From Arenibacter sp. F26102 (lineage in GTDB: Bacteria; Bacteroidota; Bacteroidia; Flavobacteriales; Flavobacteriaceae): DNA of 64,000 bases. The notes beneath the pieces were generated by a model that saw nothing but the letters and a program-made list of their open reading frames with translations, searched no databases and was not told the origin of the DNA. A program made the translations under genes and the position numbers. Location: NCBI RefSeq assembly GCF_023015865.1, contig NZ_JALKBC010000016.1:1-64000 (forward strand), in the 5' to 3' direction. Shown piece by piece: positions 1-8,479 of this stretch (the first letter of the stretch is position 1; each line of letters starts with the position of its first letter).

Positions 1-1207
1 TTCCATTCTCTACATACTCCAGTCCTTTTACAAACAATTTCCAGTACAGTTCGGCCAATTTCCTGGCCACTGCCTTTATGGCCACCAATCCTCCCTTTTT
101 GGCCCGTATCTTTCTACCGAAAGCGCCCAATGCAATGTGCTTGCTGTTGAGCAGGCCTACTGCTGCCTGTTTGAAGATCAGACCTGCCCTTGGGGCTCCC
201 TTGGGTTTGTAGTTGCGTTTCATTTTTCCCGAATTGTGTTGTTTTGGGGCAAGTCCCAACCAAGAGGTGAAATGTTTTTCCGATTTCCATTTCCCAAGAT
301 CGGTGCCCACCTCCGACAGCAGTTGCATCCAGTTATAATCCGTAATTCCGGGCAGGACGGTAGCATCCTTTCCCTCAAAGATTCCCAACAAGTGTCCTCC
401 CATATTCTCTATATCCGGTCTATTGTGACGGATTGCCTTTCTTGCACCATTGGACCTTGGCTTCGGTGTACCGTCCAGGTTCATCTTCTTCAACGCCTCT
501 TCCAGCTTTATGTCGCACATGGCAATTTGTTCCCCATAGAAATCATAACAGGCCACAGCTTGGCCCAGTTCGAACAATGCGGCTTCCGAATAATGCCCCT
601 TTAATGATCTTATGACCCATTCCTTTTTTGTTTTGAGTATCCTTTGATCACATAGCAATGCCAGTTTTTCGGCATTCCTTTCGCCTGATAGGATAGCGCG
701 GACAATCCGCATCCCACTTGTCCCGTGGATCTGGCTTATTACTTCCTTCAGCCGGATATTCATCAGTATCAATGCCTTTTGCATATGGCTGATGTGCATC
801 GCACCACTACGGATGTGGTCCTCGCGAAGGCGTTGATAGGCGCGCAGTTCCTGTACCCGGATATCGGGCACGAAACATTTGTTCAGCAGCCCATAACTAT
901 GTAATTGCTGTATCCATTGGCAATCCTTTACGTCGGTCTTTCTGCCGGGTACCTGTTTGGTACCCGCTCCGTCGACCAGCCAAACATCCAGACCTTGGGA
1001 GACCAGTATATCGTACAAAATGACCCAATAGACGCCCGTAGCCTCCATGGCCACCGTTTCTATGCCATGGGCCACCAGATAAACGCCCAGAGCCTCCAGG
1101 TCCTGGGTAAAGGTATCGAAGCTTTTTACAGGCAGGTCCCCGATACTCACATACACTTTTTTTGCCCCAATGTCGATACCTGCAGCATGGGTTCTGATCT
1201 TTTTCAT
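1..1207 (-). CDS. IS110-family transposase (partial, runs off left edge)
   Basis: Reading the minus strand from an ATG at 1205-1207 gives an uninterrupted frame of about 400 residues that is still open at base 1. The N-terminus (MKKIRTHAAGIDIGAKKVYV) carries the DEDD RuvC-like start (AGIDIG, D11), then VAMEATGVYW and DGAGTKQVPGRKTDVKDCQWIQ (the D-K-D motif). The C-terminal half has the Tnp_IS110 helix-hairpin signature (LPGITDYNWMQLLSEVGTDLGKW, SWLGLAPKQHNSGKMKR). These are the hallmarks of IS110 recombinases, which move via bridge-RNA-guided strand exchange. Family members are about 400 residues, so only a few C-terminal residues and the element's right end should lie outside. Base composition is visibly richer in G+C than neighbouring genes, fitting an acquired element. 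No frameshift is seen, so it may be active. Confidence 0.93.
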   Translation of the reverse strand, partial: MKKIRTHAAGIDIGAKKVYVSIGDLPVKSFDTFTQDLEALGVYLVAHGIETVAMEATGVYWVILYDILVSQGLDVWLVDGAGTKQVPGRKTDVKDCQWIQQLHSYGLLNKCFVPDIRVQELRAYQRLREDHIRSGAMHISHMQKALILMNIRLKEVISQIHGTSGMRIVRAILSGERNAEKLALLCDQRILKTKKEWVIRSLKGHYSEAALFELGQAVACYDFYGEQIAMCDIKLEEALKKMNLDGTPKPRSNGARKAIRHNRPDIENMGGHLLGIFEGKDATVLPGITDYNWMQLLSEVGTDLGKWKSEKHFTSWLGLAPKQHNSGKMKRNYKPKGAPRAGLIFKQAAVGLLNSKHIALGAFGRKIRAKKGGLVAIKAVARKLAELYWKLFVKGLEYVENG

Positions 1208-1430
1208 AGCTATATGATTATAAAACCAAATTGCCTTCAAAAAAAACAAGCTTGCAAGACTACCATACGGACATCAATTATAGAAATTGAGTACCAGATT
1301 CGCTTTCCAAATTTTTGAAAATCATGCTCGAACACAGGTAAATAACACTATTCCGACTACGATTATTTTGCAATTCGGTAGATTACAATCTAATTTACGT
1401 CATTATTACCGCTTGAAAAATAAAATTTCT
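1208..1430 (-). ncRNA. Candidate IS110 left-end non-coding region / bridge RNA
   Basis: About 220 bases upstream of the transposase start have no ORF and are AT-rich. Read on the minus strand they contain short hairpins, for example AGATT/AATCT around 1379-1395 and CAATT/AATTG around 1275-1290. In the IS110 subgroup the bridge RNA is transcribed from the long non-coding end upstream of the recombinase, so this is where it would lie. I cannot identify the element end, target core dinucleotide or guide loops, so the call rests on position, not on a recognised fold. In the IS1111 subgroup the RNA would instead be at the other end, outside the window. Confidence 0.3.
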
Positions 1431-1714
1431 TGGGTCTCGAACTGACGATAGAGTCTAGAATCTTGGTTCTAGTATCTAGGCTCATGGCATCACCGTTGTC
1501 CGTTCGAGCCTGCCTACCGGCAGGTAGGCCTGCCTTCCGCAGGCAGGCGCATCCCGAGAACTCCTTTGTAGTTCACCAACATAAGGCTCCCCTCTTGGAA
1601 CGAAGAGGGGAATGAATTACCCCGCATTTGGGCGGGGAAAGAAAGGGGAGATTGAAATCCCGAACCTTAAACCCATACCCAATCTATAGTCCCCTCCCAA
1701 GGCCAGGTCTTTCT

Positions 1715-1800
1715 ATCCCTTCCGTCTCCTCCGCTGCCGGCGGAGAATCCACCTTCCCTTATGCTTCGACTCCGCTCAGCACAGGCCCAAGGGAAGGAGC
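1715..1800. repeat. Dispersed palindromic module C, copy 1
   Basis: Bases 1747-1800 are identical over 54 nt to 11527-11580, and the similarity extends with mismatches back to about 1715 / 11494. The core is flanked by CCTTCCCTT and AAGGGAAGG, which pair to a 9-bp stem, and encloses the CTTCGACTCCGCTCAGCAC motif. Two copies about 9.8 kb apart between unrelated genes fit a REP-like dispersed element. Confidence 0.85.
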
Positions 1801-2118
1801 CCTTACTCTCGTCATTGTAAGCCCATCCCTTTAACCCGCAGTCGAGACCTCATAGTTAATTGTGAACAGTTTTCAGTAGACAGTCTATAGGCAAAAGCCA
1901 TTAGCCATCCCGATAGTTATCGGAAGCCAATAGTTTGTGTCTTCAACTTTATTAACTGACGTCATTGCGAACGTAGTGTGGCAACCTGTTCATTCCATGT
2001 GGAGATTGCTTCGTAACCTCGCAATGACGAATTTTTCCAAAATCTACCCCATCAACCCATTGGTACATTTTCCAATTAATTCATTGTTACATTAACCCAT
2101 TTCCACATTGATCTATTA

Positions 2119-2352
2119 TCAAATTATCAAATCAACTCATTTTCAAATTAACCTCTCTATTCTCATGGCTCATGGCTCCCGATAACTATCGGGATGGCTA
2201 TTCCGTCATTGGTACATTTCCACATTAACCAATTTCCTCATTAACCCATCTTCAAATTATCAAATCAACTCATTTTCAAATTAACCTCTCTATTCTCATG
2301 GCTCATGGCTCCCGATAACTATCGGGATGGCTATTCCGTCATTGGTACATTT
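2119..2352. repeat. 101-bp direct repeat, two copies at 133-bp period
   Basis: 2119-2219 and 2252-2352 match over 101 nt (compared by eye). Each copy contains the CCCGATAACTATCGGG palindrome and the words ctcatggctcatggct and ctattccgtcattggtac. The spacer and flanks are AT-rich runs of related short words. Reduced versions occur at about 4235-4270 and 4470-4510. Confidence 0.9.
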
Positions 2353-2446
2353 TCAAATTATCAAATTAACTCATTTTCAAATTAATCCATATCCCAATGG
2401 ATAATCCTATATTTACTGGCTTAAACAACAAAAAACACATATCCAA

Positions 2447-3871
2447 ATGGAATGCATTAGTGTTTTCGATATGCTTAAAATCGGTGTCGGTCCATCCAGC
2501 TCCCATACTTTGGGACCATGGCGGGCCGCAGAACGTTTTATTGGGGAACTATTGGAAAAGAAAGTTTTCCCTTCCGTTACCCGTATCCAAATAGAAGTCT
2601 ATGGTTCCCTCTCCTTAACAGGGAAAGGTCACGCCACCGACTTGGCCATTATGCTGGGCCTCACTGGGGCCGACCCTGTCACCATTCCTATTGAAAATAT
2701 AAGCGGTATTATAATAGGTATCCAAGAAAATAAGAAGCTGCCTTTGAACAACTCCTTGGAAATTGCCTTCGACCCCAAATTGGATATTATATTCAAAAGA
2801 GAGTTTTTACCTTTTCATGCCAATGGACTCACTTTTACGGCCAGTCTTTCCAACGGCAAATCAATAAAGGAAACCTATTATTCCATTGGTGGGGGCTTTG
2901 TAGTCAAAGAAGAACTCAAAAATTCCAAAAAAAAACTGGAAGTTTTCAAATCCTTCCCCTTTCCCGTGGAAAAAGGAGTAGATCTATTGGACGCCTGCAG
3001 AAAAGAAAATAAATCCATTTCTCAATTGGTGCTGGAAAATGAACGCTCCCTGCGATCCGATGCGGAAATAGATGAGGGCCTACACCATATTTGGGACACC
3101 ATGTTGGAGTGTATGTACATTGGTTGCCATACAGAAGGTAACCTTCCAGGCGGACTAAACGTACGAAGAAGGGCCTACGATACCCACCTAAAACTAAAAG
3201 GGGACCTCCCCTATTCCACGCCACAGGAATGGCTGCATACCATAAGACAGACCGAAGTTAAATTCCGTTCCATCCTCAAATGGGTAAGCTGTTTTGCCCT
3301 GAGTGTAAATGAGGTGAACGCCTCCTTGGGAAGAGTGGTCACCGCCCCTACCAATGGCAGTGCAGGGGTAATCCCCGCGGTCCTTATGTACTATATGGTC
3401 ATTGAAAACCATGAGGCCACCTTTGAGCACATAAAACAATTTCTCTTAGTTGCAGGTGAAATAGGCAGCATTTTTAAAAAGGGCGCTACCATTTCCGCAG
3501 CCATGGGCGGTTGTCAGGCCGAAATTGGGGTTTCCTCTGCCATGGCGGCCGCAGCCCTAACAGAACTAATGGGCGGTACCCCTGAACAAGTGCTTATGGC
3601 AGCAGAAATTGCCATGGAGCATCATTTAGGCCTTACATGCGACCCCATTGGCGGATTGGTACAAATTCCGTGTATAGAACGCAATTGTATGGGCGCCATA
3701 AAAGCCATCAATGCCGCAGAATTGGCGTTGGACTCCGACCCCGCCAATGCAAAAGTTCCGTTGGACAAGGTGGTGAACACCATGTGGGAAACCGCAAAGG
3801 ATATGAGTAGCAAGTATAAAGAAACCTCCGAAGGTGGACTTGCCGTTGGTGTGTACCTCAGTGATTGTTAG
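2447..3871 (+). CDS. sdaA: L-serine dehydratase (L-serine ammonia-lyase), single-chain iron-sulfur type
   Basis: Deaminates L-serine to pyruvate and ammonia in the cytosol with a [4Fe-4S] cluster. The 474-residue protein has both halves of the single-chain enzyme: the beta domain at the N-terminus ([18 protein letters not shown], residues 11-28) and the alpha domain after about residue 200 ([14 protein letters not shown]). Cluster ligands are visible as Cys356 (MGGCQAE), Cys398 (TCDPIGG) and Cys409 (IPCIERN); the spacing of 42 and 11 matches E. coli SdaA. The start is the first ATG giving the conserved [14 protein letters not shown]-terminus; there is no Shine-Dalgarno, as is normal here. It stands alone between two repeat islands, so it is probably monocistronic. 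Confidence 0.97.
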   Translation: MECISVFDMLKIGVGPSSSHTLGPWRAAERFIGELLEKKVFPSVTRIQIEVYGSLSLTGKGHATDLAIMLGLTGADPVTIPIENISGIIIGIQENKKLPLNNSLEIAFDPKLDIIFKREFLPFHANGLTFTASLSNGKSIKETYYSIGGGFVVKEELKNSKKKLEVFKSFPFPVEKGVDLLDACRKENKSISQLVLENERSLRSDAEIDEGLHHIWDTMLECMYIGCHTEGNLPGGLNVRRRAYDTHLKLKGDLPYSTPQEWLHTIRQTEVKFRSILKWVSCFALSVNEVNASLGRVVTAPTNGSAGVIPAVLMYYMVIENHEATFEHIKQFLLVAGEIGSIFKKGATISAAMGGCQAEIGVSSAMAAAALTELMGGTPEQVLMAAEIAMEHHLGLTCDPIGGLVQIPCIERNCMGAIKAINAAELALDSDPANAKVPLDKVVNTMWETAKDMSSKYKETSEGGLAVGVYLSDC

Positions 3872-4796
3872 TCAGCAGGTTTTAACAATTAACAATAATA
3901 ATGTTCAAGGTTTAAGGTAACTATCGGGAGTCCCGAAAAGGGACTTTGTCGAAGTGACTAAAAGTCCTCCGCCTAACCCCCTCCCAAGGAGGGGGAATAA
4001 ATCTTGCACAAAAATATATTAACACATCCTAACAAATTCCCTCCCCTTGGGGGAGGGCTAGGGTGGGGTCACTCAAGGGAAGGATCCGAAATTTTTACTT
4101 AAAAAAACTTTTTGGCACAATAACCCATTAGTAAATTTCCAAATCAACTCATTTTCAAATCAATTCATTACCTCATTGTTATATTTCCACATTAACCCAT
4201 TTCCACATTATTACATTTATCTTTTCTCTTTTCTCTTGGCTCCCGATAACTACCGGATGGCTATTCCGTCATTGGTTCATTTCCACATTAACCCATTTCC
4301 ACATTGATTCGTTACCAACTTTTCAAATTAACCAACTTTCAAATTATTCCACTGCTACATTTTTGCATTGGTACATTGGTACATTAACCTTTTGTTACAT
4401 TTCCACATTAACCCATTTCCACATTATTCCATTTATCTTTTCTCTTTTCTCTTTATTCATTTCTCTTGGCTCTTGCCTCTTGCCTCCCGATAACTATCGG
4501 GATGGCTCTTAAAAGATGTTTACTTCCCGAACACCTACTTCATCAATAAACAATTTTTTATCAATTTCAATAGTCAGACATTTCCAAAATTTCAATTATT
4601 CTAACACTTTAATTTAAAAATATTTTAGAAATGAATATTAAAGGCAATATATAATGTAAATCATGTAAAATATAGGAGGTTCCATCCCCTCAAATAAAGT
4701 TTATTTGTAGAGGGCTGTAGTACCTCTTTGAAGGAATACTTATTAATGATAATATTTAGCGACTGTCTATCTATTGCAACAATAATAATTAATTAC
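3872..4796. repeat. Repeat-rich intergenic island 2
   Basis: No gene is supported in this stretch of about 920 bases. It begins with AGTCCC/GGGACT (about 3938-3954), then a paired-hairpin module (3971-4080), then a low-complexity region of cattaacccatttccacatt-like words (about 4120-4450), and another CCCGATAACTATCGGG palindrome at 4486-4501. The last 250 bases (4540-4796) are AT-rich, unrepeated, and probably hold the promoter of the following operon, but I could not assign a convincing TAnnTTTG box. Confidence 0.75.
3971..4080. repeat. Dispersed paired-hairpin module B, copy 1
   Basis: Two G/C hairpins flank a short AT-rich core: CCCCCTCC/GGAGGGGG at 3977-3995 and CCCTCCCC/GGGGAGGG at 4039-4057, followed by ctagggtggggtc. 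The same arrangement, with different core sequence, is at 11293-11390. This looks like a small non-coding mobile or REP-type element. Confidence 0.8.
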
Positions 4797-7055
4797 ATGA
4801 GAAAAAGTTTTCGAAATTTAATATGGACCGTTCTCTTGGTAACCATATCTTGTTCAGATGCCCCTAATGGTGAAACAAAAACAGCATCGCTGCCTGTTTA
4901 TAAGGACGTGCCCTACTTGCAGGATTATAGCATTAAATACAACAAACAAGAGGACAAACTTATGTTGTCCCAGATATTCATGGACCGCAACGAGGTTATC
5001 CAAGTGGCTTCATCGGAGGGCATATTACGTACCCACGACGGACAATTCCTATATCCTGGAGTCCTTTTACAGGATAAGACCTACCGTCCGCTTACCGATA
5101 AGAATATTTCGGCAATCACCATATATAAAGATCAATTTGTATACCTGGATGATAAAGCGGTACTCAGCAATGCCTGGGCCGGTAGTCTTTACCTGAAGCA
5201 CGAATTGCCAAAGGCAAATATTTTTGCCGCCGGGACCGATTTCGATTTTTTGATCAGTGACGGTGAAACGCTTCAATATGTTTCCAAAAACAAGACGAGT
5301 TGGAAGGGTTCCTTTTCAAATGCAAAGGACAAGGCCAAAGCCATTAAATTCGATTCTAAAAGCAACACCTTTTGGATATTGGGCGAAAAATCCATTGCTT
5401 CCTTCAATCCAAAAGATCAAACCCAGAAAACGGTTTTCCAAAACGGTAGTTTTACCTCCTTTGCCCTATTGGAAAATAAATTGATACTTACCACTTTGGA
5501 TGGTTATTTGGAAGTGGATGCCACTACAGGAAAACAAATTGGAGAAAAGAAAATAAAATTGCCATGGACAGAAATTACCTATGTTGATGTACTAGATGGC
5601 CAACTTTGGTTCGGATCCACGAAAGGGGCATTTATGCTAAAGAAAGACGGTAAATTTAATTACTACTACGGAAAACGCTGGTTGCCAAGTAATAACGTAA
5701 AACATATATCCAAAGGTACAGATGGTTCTATCCTAGTACTGACCGATGCCGGACTGGGACAAATAGTATATGAGGAAATGACCTTGTTCGACAAGGCTCA
5801 ATACTATGAAAAACAAGTGCGCAACAGACATATCCGACTTGGTTTTAATGCAACCCTGGTGGATATGGACAATGGCAATTTTGATACAGGTCGACTTTCA
5901 GATTCCGATAACGATGGACTATGGACTACTATGTACCTAGCTGGAGAAGTTTTCCGTTACGCAGTGACCAAATCGGAAGATGCCCTTCAGAACTGTAGGG
6001 AATCTATGGATGCCATGGAGAGATTGTTCAGTATTAATCCAGTACCGGGCTTTCCTTCCAGGTCCTTTGAACGAAGTGGTTATAAAGAGCGCTTGCATGA
6101 CCCGGAAAGATGGCAACATTCCAATGACCCCGAATGGGATTGGAAATCTACCACCAGTAGTGATGAGGCCATTGGGCACATTTTTGCCTATGGTGCTATG
6201 GCCGAACTCATGGACAACGATCTTAAGGATCGCGCCATTGTTCTAATCGACACCCTTATGAGCCATATTGTAAGAAATGATCTGTATATGGTAGATTTTG
6301 ATGGGAAACCTACCACATGGGGCCGATGGAATCCAGAATACGTAAATGCCCGACCAAAGATGGTAGGCGACAGAAAAATAAATGCTTCCAATATTATAGG
6401 CATGTTGCAAACGGCATATCATTTTACCGGCAAGGAAAAATACAAGGAAAAAGCCTTTGATCTAATGGATAATCACGGTTATTTGGACAACCTGATGTGG
6501 CCTATGAAAGATGTGGCCAAAGCTCCGGATGATGCCGATGATTGGAGCAAGATGCTGTCCGAATCCTGGAACCATTCCGATGATGAAATGTACTTTGTAG
6601 GGTACTGGGGCCTTTACAAATATGCCTTTAACGACACCCTAAAAACAAAATTCAAAGACGCTATTATTGATCATTGGGAAATTGAAAGGCCAGAAAAAGA
6701 AGGGGCATGGAATATTATGACCGCCCTTACCGGAACCCAGGAATTCGATTTGGAAGAGGCGGCCTGGTACCTAAGGGAACACCCCATGGATATGGTATCC
6801 TGGAACATTATGAACAGCCATAGAAAAGATGTCACCTTCCTGGAACCTAATTTTAGGGAGCAGACCCTTAACGAAGTGCTACCACCGGACGAAAGACCGG
6901 TTCAACGCCATAATGCCAATATGTTTAGATTGGACAGAAACTCCGCAAAAGACGGTTCCGAAGAGTTTTCTGCCGGCGATATCTGGCTATTGCCCTATTG
7001 GATGGGACGATATTTAGGGGTTATAAGCGCTCCTCAAATTGAAAATTATAAATAA
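4797..7055 (+). CDS. Lipoprotein with N-terminal beta-propeller and C-terminal all-alpha (toroid-like) domain, function unknown
   Basis: The frame is open from 4728, but ATG 4797 gives a proper SPII signal peptide (MRKSFRNLIWTVLLVTISC, lipidated Cys19), so I take 752 residues. Residues ~20-335 look like a beta-propeller of the two-component-regulator type (LWFGSTKGAFMLKKDGK, then RWLPSNNVKHI). From ~336 (EMTLFDKAQYYEKQVRNRHIRLGF) the protein becomes helical, with SDNDGLW (~368), TSSDEAIGHIFAYG (~452), DFDGKPTTWGRWNPEY (~500), SDDEMYFVGYWGL (~594) and LLPYWMGRYLG (~731). The same landmarks recur in the protein encoded at 8480-10609. The conserved D/E/W/Y cluster resembles (alpha/alpha) toroid carbohydrate enzymes, but I do not recognise a named family. 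It is first in a three-gene operon, 19 nt before the DUF3748 gene. Confidence 0.75.
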   Translation: MRKSFRNLIWTVLLVTISCSDAPNGETKTASLPVYKDVPYLQDYSIKYNKQEDKLMLSQIFMDRNEVIQVASSEGILRTHDGQFLYPGVLLQDKTYRPLTDKNISAITIYKDQFVYLDDKAVLSNAWAGSLYLKHELPKANIFAAGTDFDFLISDGETLQYVSKNKTSWKGSFSNAKDKAKAIKFDSKSNTFWILGEKSIASFNPKDQTQKTVFQNGSFTSFALLENKLILTTLDGYLEVDATTGKQIGEKKIKLPWTEITYVDVLDGQLWFGSTKGAFMLKKDGKFNYYYGKRWLPSNNVKHISKGTDGSILVLTDAGLGQIVYEEMTLFDKAQYYEKQVRNRHIRLGFNATLVDMDNGNFDTGRLSDSDNDGLWTTMYLAGEVFRYAVTKSEDALQNCRESMDAMERLFSINPVPGFPSRSFERSGYKERLHDPERWQHSNDPEWDWKSTTSSDEAIGHIFAYGAMAELMDNDLKDRAIVLIDTLMSHIVRNDLYMVDFDGKPTTWGRWNPEYVNARPKMVGDRKINASNIIGMLQTAYHFTGKEKYKEKAFDLMDNHGYLDNLMWPMKDVAKAPDDADDWSKMLSESWNHSDDEMYFVGYWGLYKYAFNDTLKTKFKDAIIDHWEIERPEKEGAWNIMTALTGTQEFDLEEAAWYLREHPMDMVSWNIMNSHRKDVTFLEPNFREQTLNEVLPPDERPVQRHNANMFRLDRNSAKDGSEEFSAGDIWLLPYWMGRYLGVISAPQIENYK

Positions 7056-7095
7056 TAGAAACAAGTAAAATGGTATGGACACCCAAAAAAATCTC

Positions 7096-8469
7096 ATGAA
7101 ATTTAATTTAGAAAGTAAACCAATGCTCCTTCTCTTCATGACTCCCATACTATTTAGTGCCTGTGGTCAAGATAATTATAAAATGGAAAAACAAATAACA
7201 CAAGACCTAACCTATAACCATGATCTGGACAGCAATGACAACTTTTCTCCAGATGATGAATGGCTGGTCTATGATACCCGAACTGAGGAAGGTGGCATTG
7301 GCGGCAATGGCAAAATAGAAAAGATACATATAAAAACCGGCGAAAAAGTGGTTCTATATCACCTGGAACAGAACCAGGCCTTTGGTCCGGGAGTTGGCGC
7401 TGTAAGTTATAGCCACACCAATAATGAGGTCGTATTTATACATGGACTATTGAATTGTTCCGAAGAGAAACCCTACGAACAATGGCGTAGAACCGGAGTA
7501 ATCATAAAGGATGACAAACCCGGAGAGCCTATTTTTATGGATGCCAGGGACATCTCATCCCCTTTCACCGTAGGAGCCCTTAGAGGAGGAACCCACCGTC
7601 ATGAATATAGTGGCGACGGACAATGGATAGGCTTTACCTACAATGATGCCATTATGAAGAAGTTGGAAGACTCTACTGGTGTAACACATAATCTAAGAAC
7701 CATAGGGGTATCCAAAAATAATCAACCGGTAACTGTTGCCGAATCTCCAGACGGCGAAAATTTTTCCGGAAAATGGTTCAGCGTCCTCGTAGTAAAAGTA
7801 GTGCCAGACCCAAAACCTGGCTCCGATGATATTAGTAAAGCGGCCGGAGATAGTTGGGTGGGACATTCCGGTTACCTGAAAACCGATGGCGGTACCCAAA
7901 GGGCAAGGGCCTTTATTGGGACAACCACCAACAAAGAAGGAGAGCAGGTAGATGAAGTTTATATCGTGGATATCCCGGAAGATATCACCATTCCTGGAGA
8001 CGGTGCTTTGAAAGGAACAGAAACCACCATGCCGGCCCCTCCAAAAGGAACCCAACAACGCAGACTAACCTACACGGTCAATAACAAATATCCAGGGTGT
8101 GAGGGCATTGTCCGTTCCTCTTATGGAGGAAGCATGCTAGCCTATTTGGCTCAAGATGACAACAACATTAAACAGATATTCACCATCTCCCCATGGGGCG
8201 GCGAACCCATACAACGCACTTTTCATGATTCGGATGTTCAGGGTGGGGTACGCTGGCATCCCAAAGAGCATCGCTTGGTCTATATTTGGCAAAATTCGTT
8301 GGTGGGGTTGAATATTGAAGACGGAAAAAATACTGTCTTGACCAAACCGACGCAAAATCCACCTAAAAACCCGGTATGGTCGCACGATGGACGTAAAATA
8401 GCCTATAACCGAATGGTTTCCAGTAATGGAGAAAAACCTACAATGCAGATTTTCGTACTGGAATTCTAA
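7096..8469 (+). CDS. DUF3748 (YidR-like) TolB-type beta-propeller lipoprotein
   Basis: The upstream in-frame ATG at 7075 is possible, but ATG 7096 yields a clean lipoprotein signal (MKFNLESKPMLLLFMTPILFSAC, Cys23) and 457 residues. The body resembles E. coli YidR throughout, as recalled: DEWLVYDTR, VVFIHGL, ARDISSPFTVGALRGGTHRHEYSGDGQWIGFTYNDAIM, PDPKPGSDDI, GTETTMPAPPKGTQQRRLTYT, ISPWGGEPIQRTFHDSDVQ and WHPKEHRLVYI. The family is uncharacterised; its repeats look like WD40/TolB blades. Unlike YidR, which I recall as lacking a lipoprotein signal, this one is exported. It sits between two paralogous propeller/alpha proteins with short spacing (19 and 10 nt), so a shared periplasmic or outer-membrane role is likely. 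No catalytic residue is assignable. Confidence 0.85.
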   Translation: MKFNLESKPMLLLFMTPILFSACGQDNYKMEKQITQDLTYNHDLDSNDNFSPDDEWLVYDTRTEEGGIGGNGKIEKIHIKTGEKVVLYHLEQNQAFGPGVGAVSYSHTNNEVVFIHGLLNCSEEKPYEQWRRTGVIIKDDKPGEPIFMDARDISSPFTVGALRGGTHRHEYSGDGQWIGFTYNDAIMKKLEDSTGVTHNLRTIGVSKNNQPVTVAESPDGENFSGKWFSVLVVKVVPDPKPGSDDISKAAGDSWVGHSGYLKTDGGTQRARAFIGTTTNKEGEQVDEVYIVDIPEDITIPGDGALKGTETTMPAPPKGTQQRRLTYTVNNKYPGCEGIVRSSYGGSMLAYLAQDDNNIKQIFTISPWGGEPIQRTFHDSDVQGGVRWHPKEHRLVYIWQNSLVGLNIEDGKNTVLTKPTQNPPKNPVWSHDGRKIAYNRMVSSNGEKPTMQIFVLEF

Positions 8470-8479
8470 CCGAACGAAC

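Larger units (their letters stand above)
1431..2446. repeat. Repeat-rich intergenic island 1
   Basis: No plausible gene is present. The stretch holds: (a) nested CCTGCC/GGCAGG palindromes at about 1508-1550; (b) a hairpin CCCCTCTT/AAGAGGGG near 1590-1611 and one CCCCGC/GCGGGG near 1621-1638; (c) a module at 1715-1800 that recurs at 11494-11580; (d) CCCGATAACTATCGGG palindromes at 2178-2193 and 2311-2326, with an inverse copy near 1908; (e) an AT-rich word repeat built on cattaacccatttccacatt-type units from about 2040 to 2400. Short ORFs here are by-products of the repeats. Confidence 0.8.

Noticed and set aside
137-604. 155-codon plus-strand ORF, and others up to 1318.
   Set aside because: They are antisense to the continuous IS110 transposase frame on the minus strand.
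1430-1834. Two short plus-strand ORFs in repeat island 1.
   Set aside because: Their sequence is wholly made of the dispersed palindromic modules, and similar ORFs appear wherever the modules recur.
4728-4796. Longer N-terminus for the first propeller protein.
   Set aside because: The extra 23 residues precede a complete lipoprotein signal that must be N-terminal.
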